Of a stretch of DNA of 64,000 nucleotides, positions 1-9,149 are shown in pieces. A program made the position numbers and the translations under genes. Below the pieces are notes generated by a model, which did no database searches, was not told the origin of the DNA, and saw only the letters and a program-made list of their open reading frames with translations. The DNA is taken from the NCBI GenBank assembly GCA_930367215.1, contig OV884060.1:176897253-176961252 (forward strand), written 5' to 3'. Numbering within the stretch: the first letter of the stretch is position 1; each line of letters starts with the position of its first letter. The stretch is from Pollenia angustigena. Its lineage: Eukaryota; Arthropoda; Insecta; Diptera; Polleniidae.

Positions 1-85
1 CAGTCTCTGCGACCGCACACAAGCACATAATATCTTTGTGTGCGTGCGTTCGGGGCTTTTTTAGTTCGGGGCTTGGTTATCACTG
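1..85 (+). mobile_element. hAT-type MITE, left part cut by window edge (204-bp family, copy 1)
   Basis: The sequence matches the right-hand portion of the complete copies at 49644-49847 and 61058-61261, ending in TGGTTATCACTG. The adjacent 8 bases (86-93, ACTTAGAT) are the expected position of the target duplication, but the left end lies outside the window. No coding capacity. The end motif and the 8-bp duplications of the sister copies point to hAT. Confidence 0.85.
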
Positions 86-93
86 ACTTAGAT

Positions 94-742
94 GAACAAT
101 CAGACTGCAAAGTTGTGCAAACGTAATTTCTTATATGTGAGAATGTTTTATTGTATGCTTTCTTTAATATTTATCTTTCTTAAAAGAGGTGATATTTGAT
201 AAAAATTATTCCAAAAAAAATTTCTTACATGGTCTGAAATCTTAAGAAGAGTTCAAAGAGAAAGATGGTATTCGGATTAACGGTTAATTTTTTTTTTTAT
301 TTTGATCATTATTCAGTTAAATTATTACGGAAAAAATTTCACGTTCGAAATGTCACGTATCGACCCATATTTTGGCTTAAAAATAAGAAAATACAGAAGA
401 CTTTGGAATCAAACCAAGACATTTTAATGTTACATTGCTAAGTTAAATTCTGAAAGTAGTATGACTAAAAAATTGTGTCAGGTTTCGCTAAATTACGCCT
501 TTTTATACATGGCCAAGAAAACTACTTCTGTTTTTTTCACGTTCGAACCGCTACTTCTTTTGCCATTATATTTGGCCTTGAATCGCGCCCTCCATAAACT
601 TAAGGATAGATAACAGTGCTTTATTAATGCTATAATTTAAGGGTTAAGAAAACGTAAAAATATTTTTTGCTTAAAATGTTATTGCATTTTTGATGCGTAC
701 GACTGTCACGTTCAACACTTTGGATTTACCCATATATAACAT
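94..742. other. Unassigned AT-rich sequence
   Basis: I see no gene, terminal repeat or tandem array here, only poly(T) runs and short open frames consistent with chance in AT-rich DNA. Confidence 0.6.
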
Positions 743-917
743 TTATTTCTAAAAAAGAATAATAAGAATTATAAAAATAAAAAATCCAACTGAAATATAA
801 TCTTTATTTTTTTTTTGTGTAGAGTATAAAAACTCAATAAAATCGAACATTTTTGTACACAAAAGTTGATGTATTCAAAATCCCGGTATTTCAGGATTCG
901 GGATTTCCCGTTTTGCA
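743..917 (+). repeat. Partial copy of the 45558-45826 TIR family
   Basis: Shares with 45640-45826 the stretch running from an A/T-rich 'aataagaatta' segment through 'gagtataaaaa' to an end rich in CGGGAT words, finishing TTGCATCCCTA. Only the right half is recognisable. The left terminus seen in the other copy is missing, so this is a truncated, non-coding copy. Confidence 0.7.
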
Positions 918-1167
918 TCCCTAAGACATATCAACGATACTAACATCGTCTTCATTCCTAGGGTTAAGGGTAGGCCTGCCATACGTCCTGGTTTTCCAGG
1001 ATTGTCCTGGTTTTAGACTACTTGTCGTGGTGTCCTGGTCCACTATTAAATTGTCCTGGTTTTTTGTACAGGTCAAGACAAACAAATTAGTTTTTTGCTG
1101 GATTAAATTGTTAACAAAGGTTAAGATTTCTGTTATAACACTGCTAACATAAAGTAATTGTATAAAG

Positions 1168-2237
1168 GGCGCTGCGAAATATGGCCCCAGGAAATATGGC
1201 CCCAAAAAATAAATGAAAATTGACCCCAAATTTGGGGCTATTTTTCATAATGCAATATGGCCCCATTTTTTTAATGAAAAATTACCCCAAAAAAATGAAA
1301 AATAACCCTAAAAATAAAATGAAATATGACCCTAAATTTGGGGTTATTCTTCATTATGAAAAATCACCTCAAAATTTATAATGAATTTTAACCCCAAAAA
1401 AGAACACAAAGAAAGTGACATTAAACATTTTCGGTGGAGTTCATATGCCAAAAACTAAAAATCCCAAATTTAGAATCCCGATTTCAAAATCCGGATAATT
1501 ATACAGTTTGGTTTTAAAAATCGTACGATTGATAGCACGGTTGGGTTTTCGGCCATGCACAAGTATTTTTTTTCTCTATGGTATAACGAACACTGGCTTC
1601 GCTAACTAAAGCTTCTCTGTATAGCCGGCCTTCGGCCGGATGAAAGGATTTTCGTCTCTTTGGTATAACGAACACTGGCTTTGCTCACTAAAGCTTCACT
1701 TCAAAGCCGGCCTTCGGCCGGGCGCAAGGATTTTCTTTTCTACGGTATAACGAACTCTTCTCGTAATAGCCGGTCTTCGGCCGGGCTCAAGGATTTTTTC
1801 CTCTATGGTATAACAAACACCGGCTTCGCTAACTAAAGCATCTCTGCATAACCGGCAAGGATTTTCTCTAATTTGGTATAAGAATTCGGGTTTTTTATCC
1901 CTAGAAACTTTTACATAGAATTTTATAAAATTTGTGTAAAAATGTTTGGGGTGATTTTTCATTTCTTTAAACTTGCGTTTTCTATTAGTAGATGAAAAAT
2001 AGCCCCAAAGTAAAAATTGTGATTTTATTTGGGGCCATTTTTCATTCCTTTATATTGGGGTCATTTTTCATTCCACTTAAAATGCAAAAACACCCTAACG
2101 AAAAATGAAAAATAACCCCAAAAAAAACCAAAAAATTGCGCCAAAATTGCGTGTTGTTGTGTCTCATGAAAAATTTTGGGGCCGTTTTTCATTTTCCTTT
2201 TGGGGCCAAATTTCCTGGGGTCATTTTGCGCACCGCC
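1168..2237. mobile_element. TIR element with 8-bp target duplication, superfamily unassigned (relative of 3757-4964)
   Basis: Terminal inverted repeats of about 36 bp begin GGCGCTGCGAAATATGGCCC on the left and end in the near-complement ...TGCGCACCGCC on the right, with a few mismatches. Both flanks are exactly GTATAAAG (1160-1167 and 2238-2245). The interior is built from many short units combining CCCC/GGGG with an ATGAAAAAT/ATTTTTCAT core in both orientations, so the element can fold on itself. The middle holds a hairpin-rich minisatellite (1555-1890). No transposase is visible. hAT, P and Merlin-type elements make 8-bp duplications; the termini do not decide between them for me. Confidence 0.8.
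1555..1890. repeat. About 88-bp tandem repeat with GGCCTTCGGCC hairpins
   Basis: Four to five diverged units each contain TATGGTATAACGAACAC, GGCTTCGCTAACTAAAGC, a hairpin core such as GCCGGCCTTCGGCCGG and a 'caaggatttt' spacer. It is markedly more GC-rich than its surroundings. One unit in reverse orientation occurs at about 4160-4262, just upstream of the RING-finger frame in the related element. The 88-codon minus-strand open frame at 1696-1962 follows the repeat unit and is not counted as a gene. Confidence 0.8.
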
Positions 2238-2796
2238 GTATAAAGAACTTAAATTAAATTCAACTGTTATCTAGTGTAAAGCTGGTAAAAGCTTTCAATA
2301 ATATTAGATGATAGTCAATCATCTTTCAAATTTTGTTTCAACTAGTGGCTGTAAAAAGTTATACCGTGTAAACAAATTTTATAAGTAATCGAAAACCGAT
2401 AACAAATTGCTTTCTCTAAGGCAGCCCATACACGTTTCAATTCAATTGTCAACTGAGTCGGTCGTTGTCCAAATCAAAGCGTTAGTTTGACAGCTGTCCA
2501 GTTGGTTGAAGAAACATCAAAAGAGTTTGATTTTTTTCAAGTTGAGTACTTAGTTTGCTCAATGGACAAAAGAAAGAAACTCGTTAAAGTCTGAAACACT
2601 GGAGAGTATTATTCAATGTAAGTTTGATTTTAATATGACATGCTGCCTGTTTTCCGAAATGAAGTTCTAGAAAAAGTGCAATCTTCTGTAATCTTCAACT
2701 TTTTATTATTTTTCATCGTTTTTATGTACATGAAGTACACGTTAATTTCGTTTTCTATACATTGTTGGATTTAAAAAAAAACTGGATGGTTTTTAC

Positions 2797-3064
2797 ATAT
2801 CGCACCCTAAATACTAAAAGGTAACAACTCAAAATTCTTAAATTTTCAGGAGAGCCAAAAAACTGTTTATGTAAAAATGGTGATAATATTTAAAAAAAAA
2901 AAAAATTGTTCCCTTATAAAAAAAAGTCCAATTTGAAGAAAGTTGTGCTATGCCTTTTTCAATTTTGTAAGTAGCTAGAGATGTGAAATGAGAATTAATT
3001 TATGAAAAAAAGTAATTTTTGAAAAATTTTGAGCTGTGACCCTTTAGTATTTAGGGTGCGATAT
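2797..3064. repeat. MITE-like inverted repeat
   Basis: ATATCGCACCCTAAATACTA at the left is matched by its complement at the right (to 3064), and the similarity continues inward for about 40 bases with a few changes. The centre is A/T-rich and non-coding. I could not resolve a clean target duplication. It lies inside the hAT-like element 971-3168. Confidence 0.65.
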
Positions 3065-3176
3065 ACTACATACATATGTATTAAAAAAAAAACTTTTCCG
3101 TTGGTATAATTTTTTATCCATTTTTTCCATGTGTCCTTGTTGATAGGTTCAAACATCTGGCAGCCCTAGTTTAGGG

Positions 3177-3748
3177 CCATCCAAAAAATCCTAATTATCG
3201 CATACATATATGAAACAGAACCATACACTACTCTCTGCTCAGTTTTTAGCAAACATTAAAGGTTCGCCCTTTCCTAATTTTTTATGCCCTCAATCGTGCA
3301 AAACTTTGTTACGAATTTAATATCCCTGAAATCTGATTGTCAGTAGTGTACTCTTACAACTAGTACCAAAGTTTAGGTCTTTTTTATTGAAATATTGTCC
3401 TTATTTAATATTTTAAATTATTTTTTAGTGTCTTCAGATTTTCTAAACTAAAAGTATTGGGTGTAAAACTTTACAAAACAAGATTTACAACCGACGATGG
3501 TTTATTACTTGCACATGGTTTGTGTCTTTAATAACTTATATGAAGTTTTGGAGATAAACATCTATTACTCAGGTCAACATGAAGTCTGTGTCCTTGTCAA
3601 TTTGGAGAAACATAGTAGTGATGCTCAGTGCCTAAAAGTACTTTTTTTGAATTAACTGTGGTTCCCGGGATTATCCGTTATAGGACGAATAGGAGTCGCA
3701 ACCTCAACATTACAAAGTAGGAACCCTGAGACAAGTTCACCGTTTAAT
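3177..3748. other. Unassigned sequence between two elements
   Basis: No coding similarity, tandem repeat or inverted repeat that I can support. Confidence 0.5.
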
Positions 3749-4159
3749 TAAAAGTTCGGCTCCGTGCAATAACTCCCAGGTGCAATAAGTCCCAAAACAA
3801 AAAAATGAAATTAGACCCAACAATTTTTCATACAAATGTGGGAGTAATTTCATTATGAATTAGCTTCCAGCCCTCTCGGTTTTATTTAATTTTTTTGGAA
3901 GTTATTTAATTTTTTGCCTGAGAGATATTCATGATGAAATAAAATCCAAATGAAATAAGTCCCCGAAAAAAAAAACGTGGGAGTTATTTCATTTTATTTT
4001 GGTTTTCGGTGTTATTTCATTTGCTGTGGGAGTTATTTCATTTTCAATTATTTGCAATTTCTTAAAATTGCTTAACATTTTAAACGGTATTTATAACGTA
4101 ATAGTTTAAACAGTTGCTACTAACGATGTATGTATGTTAAAAACGTGAAAAGAGGGAGA

Positions 4160-4262
4160 GTGAAGAAGAAAATCCTTGCAACCGGCTGAATAATGGATAT
4201 ACCATGAAGCTTTAGTTAGCGAAGCCGGTTTTTGTTATACCATAGAGGAGATAATCCTTGTA
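4160..4262 (-). repeat. Single unit of the 1555-1890 minisatellite, inverted
   Basis: On the minus strand this reads 'caaggat...' then TATGGTATAAC, ACCGGCTTCGCTAACTAAAGC-type sequence and 'ccggttgcaaggatttt', the same order as the units at 1555-1890. Its end overlaps the beginning of the RING-finger open frame, so the cargo joins directly onto this unit. Confidence 0.75.
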
Positions 4263-4498
4263 CAAACGATTGTGCCACATGTATGGGTAGTGAATCAAAT
4301 ACTCTCTTTTCGCCATGCAAGCACCTAAAGACTTGCAATAGCTGCGTGCTTAAACTGCAGGCAGCTGCCATTACAAGAGGTCAGGATACAATAAAATGCC
4401 CCATTTGTTGCCAAAATGTTGAGGACTCAATGTTAAGGCCCAAATACACTTGTCAAATGCTTGTCCAGCCGGCGAATTCATCGTGTACGTGTGCTTGA
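4232..4498 (+). CDS. RING-HC (C3HC4) zinc-finger open frame inside a TIR element
   Basis: The frame is open from just after a stop at 4217 to TGA at 4496-4498. Counting the TTG at 4232 as residue 1, it encodes C14-x2-C17-x11-C29-x-H31-x3-C35-x2-C38-x17-C56-P-I-C59, a complete cross-brace RING-HC spacing. RING-HC domains usually give ubiquitin E3 ligase activity by binding an E2; no substrate-binding part is present, so a role is unknown. There is no ATG before the first zinc-ligand pair; the first is codon 18 (4283). The upstream text 'tttttgttataccatag' resembles a splice acceptor, so it may be a captured host exon. The frame has no internal stop, which either reflects recent capture or selection. 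A chance match to eight correctly spaced ligands is unlikely. Confidence 0.7.
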   Translation: MLYHRGDNPCTNDCATCMGSESNTLFSPCKHLKTCNSCVLKLQAAAITRGQDTIKCPICCQNVEDSMLRPKYTCQMLVQPANSSCTCA

Positions 4499-5046
4499 CG
4501 TAATATTCGCCGTCATATCTAAATTTTTTGATTTTCCATCCAGCATCGTCAGTGTGACACATACAAACACATTTTCACTAATACTACCACAATGCTTGAT
4601 GTGTATTTTGATCAATGTATTTGGGCCTTTAGTTTTTTGGTAACCTGATATATAAATATTCAAGTAAAACGAGTATATAGTACATTTCTTTGGGAGTTCT
4701 TTTATTCTTTTTTTTACATTATTTCATTTCTTTTCAAAGAACTGTTTTTGGAAGTTATTTCATTAATGTCTTTAGGAGTTATTTCATAATGAAACAACTC
4801 CTAAAAGTTGGTGTTTGTTTAATTTAAGACTTGGAAAATCTTTCATTTTTTTGGTATTTATTTCTTTTTTCCAGTTTGGGACTTCTTTCATTTATTTTGG
4901 GATTTATTTCATTGGCAGTTATTGCACTGCGACTTATTGCACCTGGGGCTTATTTCACAGAGCCCAAAAGTTAATATACTCTGCGCGTCATCAGGTTAGC
5001 GCCTCTTCTATGAGTTTATTATGTTTGCTTTTGTTGTTGTTTTTTG

Positions 5047-5190
5047 TTGAGTGCCCCGGTAGGCTAGCTGGTACTGAGCTAGTCAATCAGCGTCGGGGTT
5101 GCGGGTTCGATTCCCGTCAGAGACTCTGGTTTCTTTCCTGCAGACAAGCGATGAGCTTCGCGGGGTTTGCTTAGGAAATTAAAAAAAAAA
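5047..5190 (+). mobile_element. tRNA-derived SINE (copy 1)
   Basis: The head has an A-box-like GGCTAGCTGG and a perfect B-box-like GGTTCGATTCC about 40 bases downstream, followed by a short unrelated body and an A-rich tail (5175-5190). The same head is at 10737-10881. It is a pol III-type SINE rather than a tRNA gene, since no cloverleaf with paired acceptor stem can be made. Target duplication is not clear. Confidence 0.7.
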
Positions 5191-5249
5191 ATATTTTGTT
5201 TTGGTGTTCCATTCCACTCGTCGCTGTATGCACTGATTCTGTTAAAGAA

Positions 5250-5765
5250 ATCATGTGCCTAAAATAAAGAGTTGCCGAAAATATATGTTTTCAAACTTAA
5301 GAAGAATCTGCAAAATCATTGGGAGTGATTTTGCATGTTTGAAATCCTACTTGAATGCCATAAACAGAAGTAAATTAATCCACTACGACAAACCCAATGT
5401 GCAAGAAGCCAACTTGCCGAATAGCAATGACGTCAAGCTAATGTTTCTTATTTGGTGGTACCAAAAGGGGTCTCCGTTATTATGAGCTGCTTTAATCGAT
5501 CAGAGTACCTGTATCGATCCCAATTGATTCGTTTGAAGCGAGAATTGGCCAAAAACCGTCCGTAATATGCAACTCGACATGATGACAACGCACGGATACA
5601 AGTTGCAGTACAAGTAAAAAAAGCTATTAAGAAAAGAGAGGCTTTTCATCACCCAAATCATAGTGAACCGTTCGGCTAGCAGTTGATTTGGTCGACACAG
5701 AACGCGCTCAGTGGAATAAGCTTTACTTTAAAACAGGGTATCCGAAATTGACTTTTAGACTCTAA
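5250..5765 (+). pseudogene. Relic of a DD34D-type mariner transposase
   Basis: Fragments in more than one frame match the mariner core: '(K)LIHYDKPN' near 5380, 'LIWWYQKG' near 5450, 'RSQLIRLKRELAKNRP' then 'YATRHDDNAR' (containing the second catalytic Asp of the family) around 5515-5600, and 'ALSGISFT' near 5710. Stops and a frame change interrupt it, and the segment with the third catalytic Asp is missing. It differs from the DD41D relics elsewhere in the window. No terminal repeats identified. Confidence 0.75.
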
Positions 5766-5911
5766 AATTAACAATTTTTATTTAATTTTTTTTTTTTTTT
5801 TTTTTTGACGCGGAATCGATATGTTTCCAGGAAAGATGACCAAAGCTCATAGCGAACGAATAAGTTTATATGTAAAAGTGTCCAAAATTTAAGTATAATT
5901 TTAATTTAAAT

Positions 5912-7022
5912 AACAAGTTAGAGTGCTATATTCGGCTATGCCGAATCATTGATACCCTCCACCGACAGTTGGAATGTTTAAGGAGTAATATCTGTATGAT
6001 GTCTATTTATTATTATTATCTTAAACTGTGACGATTTGTTATTAATTATGGTTTTAGGCGTCTAAACTGTTTTTCGGTAGTAGGGTTTATATGGGGCCTA
6101 GGGTAACTTATGGGCCGATCATCACGAAATTTCACAGCGTCATTTCTAGTCCTTTAAAACTGTGACGTACCAATTTCTGTTATGCTAGCATTATTAATTA
6201 TGGTTTTAGGTGTACTAAACTGTTTTCCGGTAGTAGGGTTTCTATGGGGCTTAGGGTAAATTATGTACCGATCTTCACAAAATTTCTTAGTATCATTTAT
6301 AGTCCTATAAAACTGTGACGAGCCAAAATTTGTTATGATTGCATTCTCTTTTACGGTTTTAGGAATACTAAACTGTTTTCCGGTAGTAGGGTTTATATGG
6401 GTCCTAAGGTAAGTTATGGACCGATCGTCACGAAATTTCTTAGTATTATTTATAGTCCTATAAAACTGTGACTAGCCAAAATTTGTTACGCTAGCGTAAT
6501 TTTTTACGGTTTTAGGCGTACTAAACTGTTTTCCGGGAGTAGTGTTTATATGGGGCTTAGGGTTAATTATGTTAATTATGGACGGATCTTCACGAAATTT
6601 AACAGCGTGATTTCCAATCAAATAAAACAAATGTTTGCAAAATCTTATCTCATTCCGTGCCTTGTTCCAGCATTTATGTTATTTTTTGTAACAAAATTAT
6701 CAATTTTTTTAGGTGGTGATTCCACATTTGGATTCATAGCTCTGGTCCTACTAAGCCGATTTTACTGGATTTCAGTCCCAAGCTGCTTAGGATAACTACA
6801 AGCAATTTGGCACCAAGTTTGTTCATTTCTTTTGAGTTGTTCGAAAGTGAGCGTGTTTTCAACAGACGGACAGACAGACGGACATGGCTAAATCGACTTA
6901 GAATTACTCAAGGACCCAGAATATATATACTTTATGGGGTCTGAGATGAATAATAAAAAAATTTCACACGGAATGACAAACTTAATATACCCTCTTACAA
7001 CTAATTGTGTTGGAGGGTATAC
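5912..7022 (+). mobile_element. DINE-1/Helentron-like non-autonomous element with minisatellite core (copy A)
   Basis: Starts with AACAAGTTAGAGTGCTATAT, then a palindrome TCGGCTATGCCGA and ATACCCTCCACC. Ends with a conserved module (repeated ACAGACGGACAG, then GGACCCAGAATATATATAC, then TGACAAACTTAATATACCC) and TGGAGGGTAT, which is inverted relative to the ATACCCTCCA near the start. The centre is a ~152-bp tandem array. The reverse-oriented copy at 24476-25880 has the same order. Sub-terminal inverted repeats plus a tandem core are typical of Helentron-associated (DINE-1) elements; the assignment is by architecture only. Confidence 0.65.
6049..6640 (+). repeat. ~152-bp minisatellite, about four units, inside copy A
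   Basis: Units begin near 6050, 6202, 6355 and 6508 with 'ggttttaggcgt', followed by AAACTGTTTTCCGGTAGTAG, GGGTTTATATGGGGCCTAGG, a 'gaccgatcttcacgaaattt' segment and 'cctataaaactgtgacg'. The same monomer makes up the array in 24885-25790 and occurs alone at 35437-35565. Confidence 0.85.
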
Positions 7023-7036
7023 AAAATATTTTTAAA

Positions 7037-7500
7037 GATATTAAAAAATATTTTTATTTCAGTTTATTACAAATACGTTCCGGTTAAAAAATAAAAATTA
7101 TATCGGTCAAGTGATCTCCCTACTGGCTCGTCAGACTCCAAATTTGTCAATCACGTTTTTTAATAAACTGTTAACAATGGTTGATATCTGCTCGATAATG
7201 TTATTTTTAAGCTCTTGAACTGTTGTACGATTATCGCTGTACACTTTCGATTTTAATAAACCCCACAAAAAGTTGCCTAAAGCTGTCAAATCGCAAGATC
7301 ATGGTGGCCAATTCACTCCCCCTCTACGAGAAATAATGCGATTTTCGAACTTTTCTTTCAAAAGATCGATTGTTTCTTTTACTGTGTGGCAAGTGGCGCC
7401 ATCGTGTTGAAGCCACAAATTCTCTTAGTCTTATTCATCAATTGTCCACTACAAAAAGCTTGCGATCATCTCCCTGTAGCGATTTCTATTGACCGACACT
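7037..7500 (-). pseudogene. Relic of a DD41D mariner-like transposase (subfamily 2)
   Basis: On the minus strand, fragments read 'GGVNWPP(W)SCDLTALGNFLWG' region, then 'KSKVYSDNRTTVQELKNNI'. The nucleotide sequence matches 60400-60757 plus 62881-62960, including the 3' stretch with 'cacttgaccgata' and 'aaccggaac'. The N-terminal half is missing and a stop lies in the Asp-2 region. Flanked directly by the Helentron-like copy A. Confidence 0.75.
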
Positions 7501-9120
7501 CATTATTATGGCAAAGTTAACAACACACGCTTAAATTTTGTACAAAAATGTTTAAGTGATACGCCCAATATTTCAGCAGTAAAATTTAAATCGATATAAA
7601 ACAAGTTTAATTAATGCAAAAATATTTTTATGTAAAAGCAGAATTTCTTTTAATAAAAATTTAAATTCAGTTTTTTACGCCAGGATTTGTAAGTAAGTGT
7701 GTTTGTGTGCCTGTGTGTGTGTGTGTGACATTTTAAAAAAATCAAACAATTTCGTACATCCTCAATATTCTATTCCATTCACATTTTCAACATTCTTTCA
7801 CATGAATTGCTTTGGAAAATTTAAATTCATAAAACCGAAAACTAAAACATAAAAAAGCAAAAACATTTGAATATTTTGTTTTTTGCATTTTATTTAACAG
7901 CCCTGGGCCTAATGAACATGTTGCGAATAAAGTCCGTTCATGTTTCACTATTTTTTCCAACTTTTTCTTTATTGATTTTACAATATTTGTTAAATGAAAT
8001 TAAAGTTTAAAGCAAATATGATCAATTTATTTGAGTTTTAGGGTGAATCATAAATTCCGAAATTTAGGTCAAATGAGTAAAAAATTTCAAGTAATGGTCG
8101 CAACAAGCAATTAAAATGTGCTTATTTTTTATTGGAAATTTAGATTTCTTGGCAGTTTTTTTCAAATAAGCCACTAGGAGCCACCCTAATGATAATATTT
8201 TTACAAAAAATATATACACCTGTATCGAATGTTTGAATTTTTTTTTAATAAATTTTTATACTTTTTCTTACAATCTGCTGATTCTTTTGTTTTTAAAGTA
8301 TTTGTTTACAACAAACTTTACAAGCATGCTTAAACATGCACAGTATTTTAAAGAATTTTTTTTTTTATTCAACCAAACTAAATGCATTCAGTTCAGGATG
8401 CAACAAAATGTTTACAGATAAAATGTATACTAAAAAACCTTAAAAATTTTCAATAATTACAATAAAACAAAAAAAAATACTTCTTCTAGAATATTTTAAA
8501 CAAAAATTAAAATACAAACCAATTCAGGGGCAAGCAGCCAGCATGTTATTAAAAAATAAACTTTAAACTCTTGTTTCTTTTATTTTTTTATCCAGCTGCA
8601 TAAGAAAGTTCTCATTTTTCAGCAACTAAAAGTATAAATATCTTTTGTAATCGCAGTAGAGTTTTTAAGGAAACAAACCTGGAGTAGCTTTAAGTTGCTG
8701 TGCAAGTATTGCTGGTGGTGGGTGATGTTGTGTATTTTAGTGTGGAATCACATGATACGAAAGAGCACAAGACCACCATGATTATCCTCATTCCACCTTC
8801 AAGTTGTTATAACACACGTTTATTATGCGTGACTTTTTGCAATTTCATATTGTATTTTTAGTTTTAAAACTATTGTAATACTATTTTAGTAGTAAACAGG
8901 GTATATGAGCTTACAATTTAATAAAAAAAAAAAAGTATAAACTAAATTTTAAAAATGTCTGTTTAAATAAATAGACAACCACAACATGTGTTAGATACAC
9001 ATAAATATGCTAAATACGTAGATACACGTGCAACTTGATATTATTCTGGAAATGTTGGAAACTAATATAAAACCAAATTCTAAAAGTAGTTAATTTAAAT
9101 TTAAAAATTAACTTTAGTTT
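7501..9120. other. Unassigned AT-rich sequence with a (GT)n tract
   Basis: A (GT)n microsatellite lies at about 7693-7728. Otherwise only A/T-rich sequence and short chance frames. No element termini recognised. Confidence 0.55.
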
Positions 9121-9149
9121 GGCAACTAACTATAACATAACAAAATTGC

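Larger units (their letters stand above)
971..3168. mobile_element. hAT-like non-autonomous element, interrupted
   Basis: The left end reads TAGGCCTGCCA and the right end is its near-complement TGGCAGCCCTA. Flanks are GTTAAGGG (963-970) and GTTTAGGG (3169-3176), an 8-bp target duplication with one mismatch, as expected for hAT. Sub-terminal GTCCTGG words recur near the left end, resembling the GGAC-rich sub-termini of 60766-62872. About half the length is a later insertion (1168-2237) and an inverted repeat (2797-3064). No transposase is recognisable. Confidence 0.6.
3757..4964 (+). mobile_element. TIR element carrying a RING-finger frame
   Basis: The left terminus GGCTCCGTGCAATAACTCCC is matched by the complement of the right terminus (about 33 bp, four or five mismatches, both sides containing CCCAGGTGCAATAAGTC). 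Flanks TAAAAGTT (3749-3756) and CAAAAGTT (4965-4972) fit an 8-bp duplication with one mismatch. The interior is filled with short units based on GGGAGTTATTTCATT in both orientations. The plan matches 1168-2237 and the two share a minisatellite unit, so they belong to one group. Unlike that element, this one carries foreign-looking coding sequence at 4220-4498. No transposase is seen. Confidence 0.78.

Noticed and set aside
921..1229. 102-codon minus-strand frame
   Set aside because: It spans the end of one repeat, a hAT left end and the start of the element at 1168, so it is a chance frame across junctions.
1696..1962. 88-codon minus-strand frame with repeated 'PGRRPA' and 'EKKIL'
   Set aside because: The repeats follow the 88-bp DNA unit and there is no domain; it is explained by the minisatellite.
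4461..4663. Frames on both strands after the RING frame
   Set aside because: They overlap the RING frame end in other phases and have no motif or conserved start.
5047..5190. Functional tRNA gene
   Set aside because: A and B boxes are present but no acceptor or anticodon stem forms and an A-rich tail follows, so it is a SINE.
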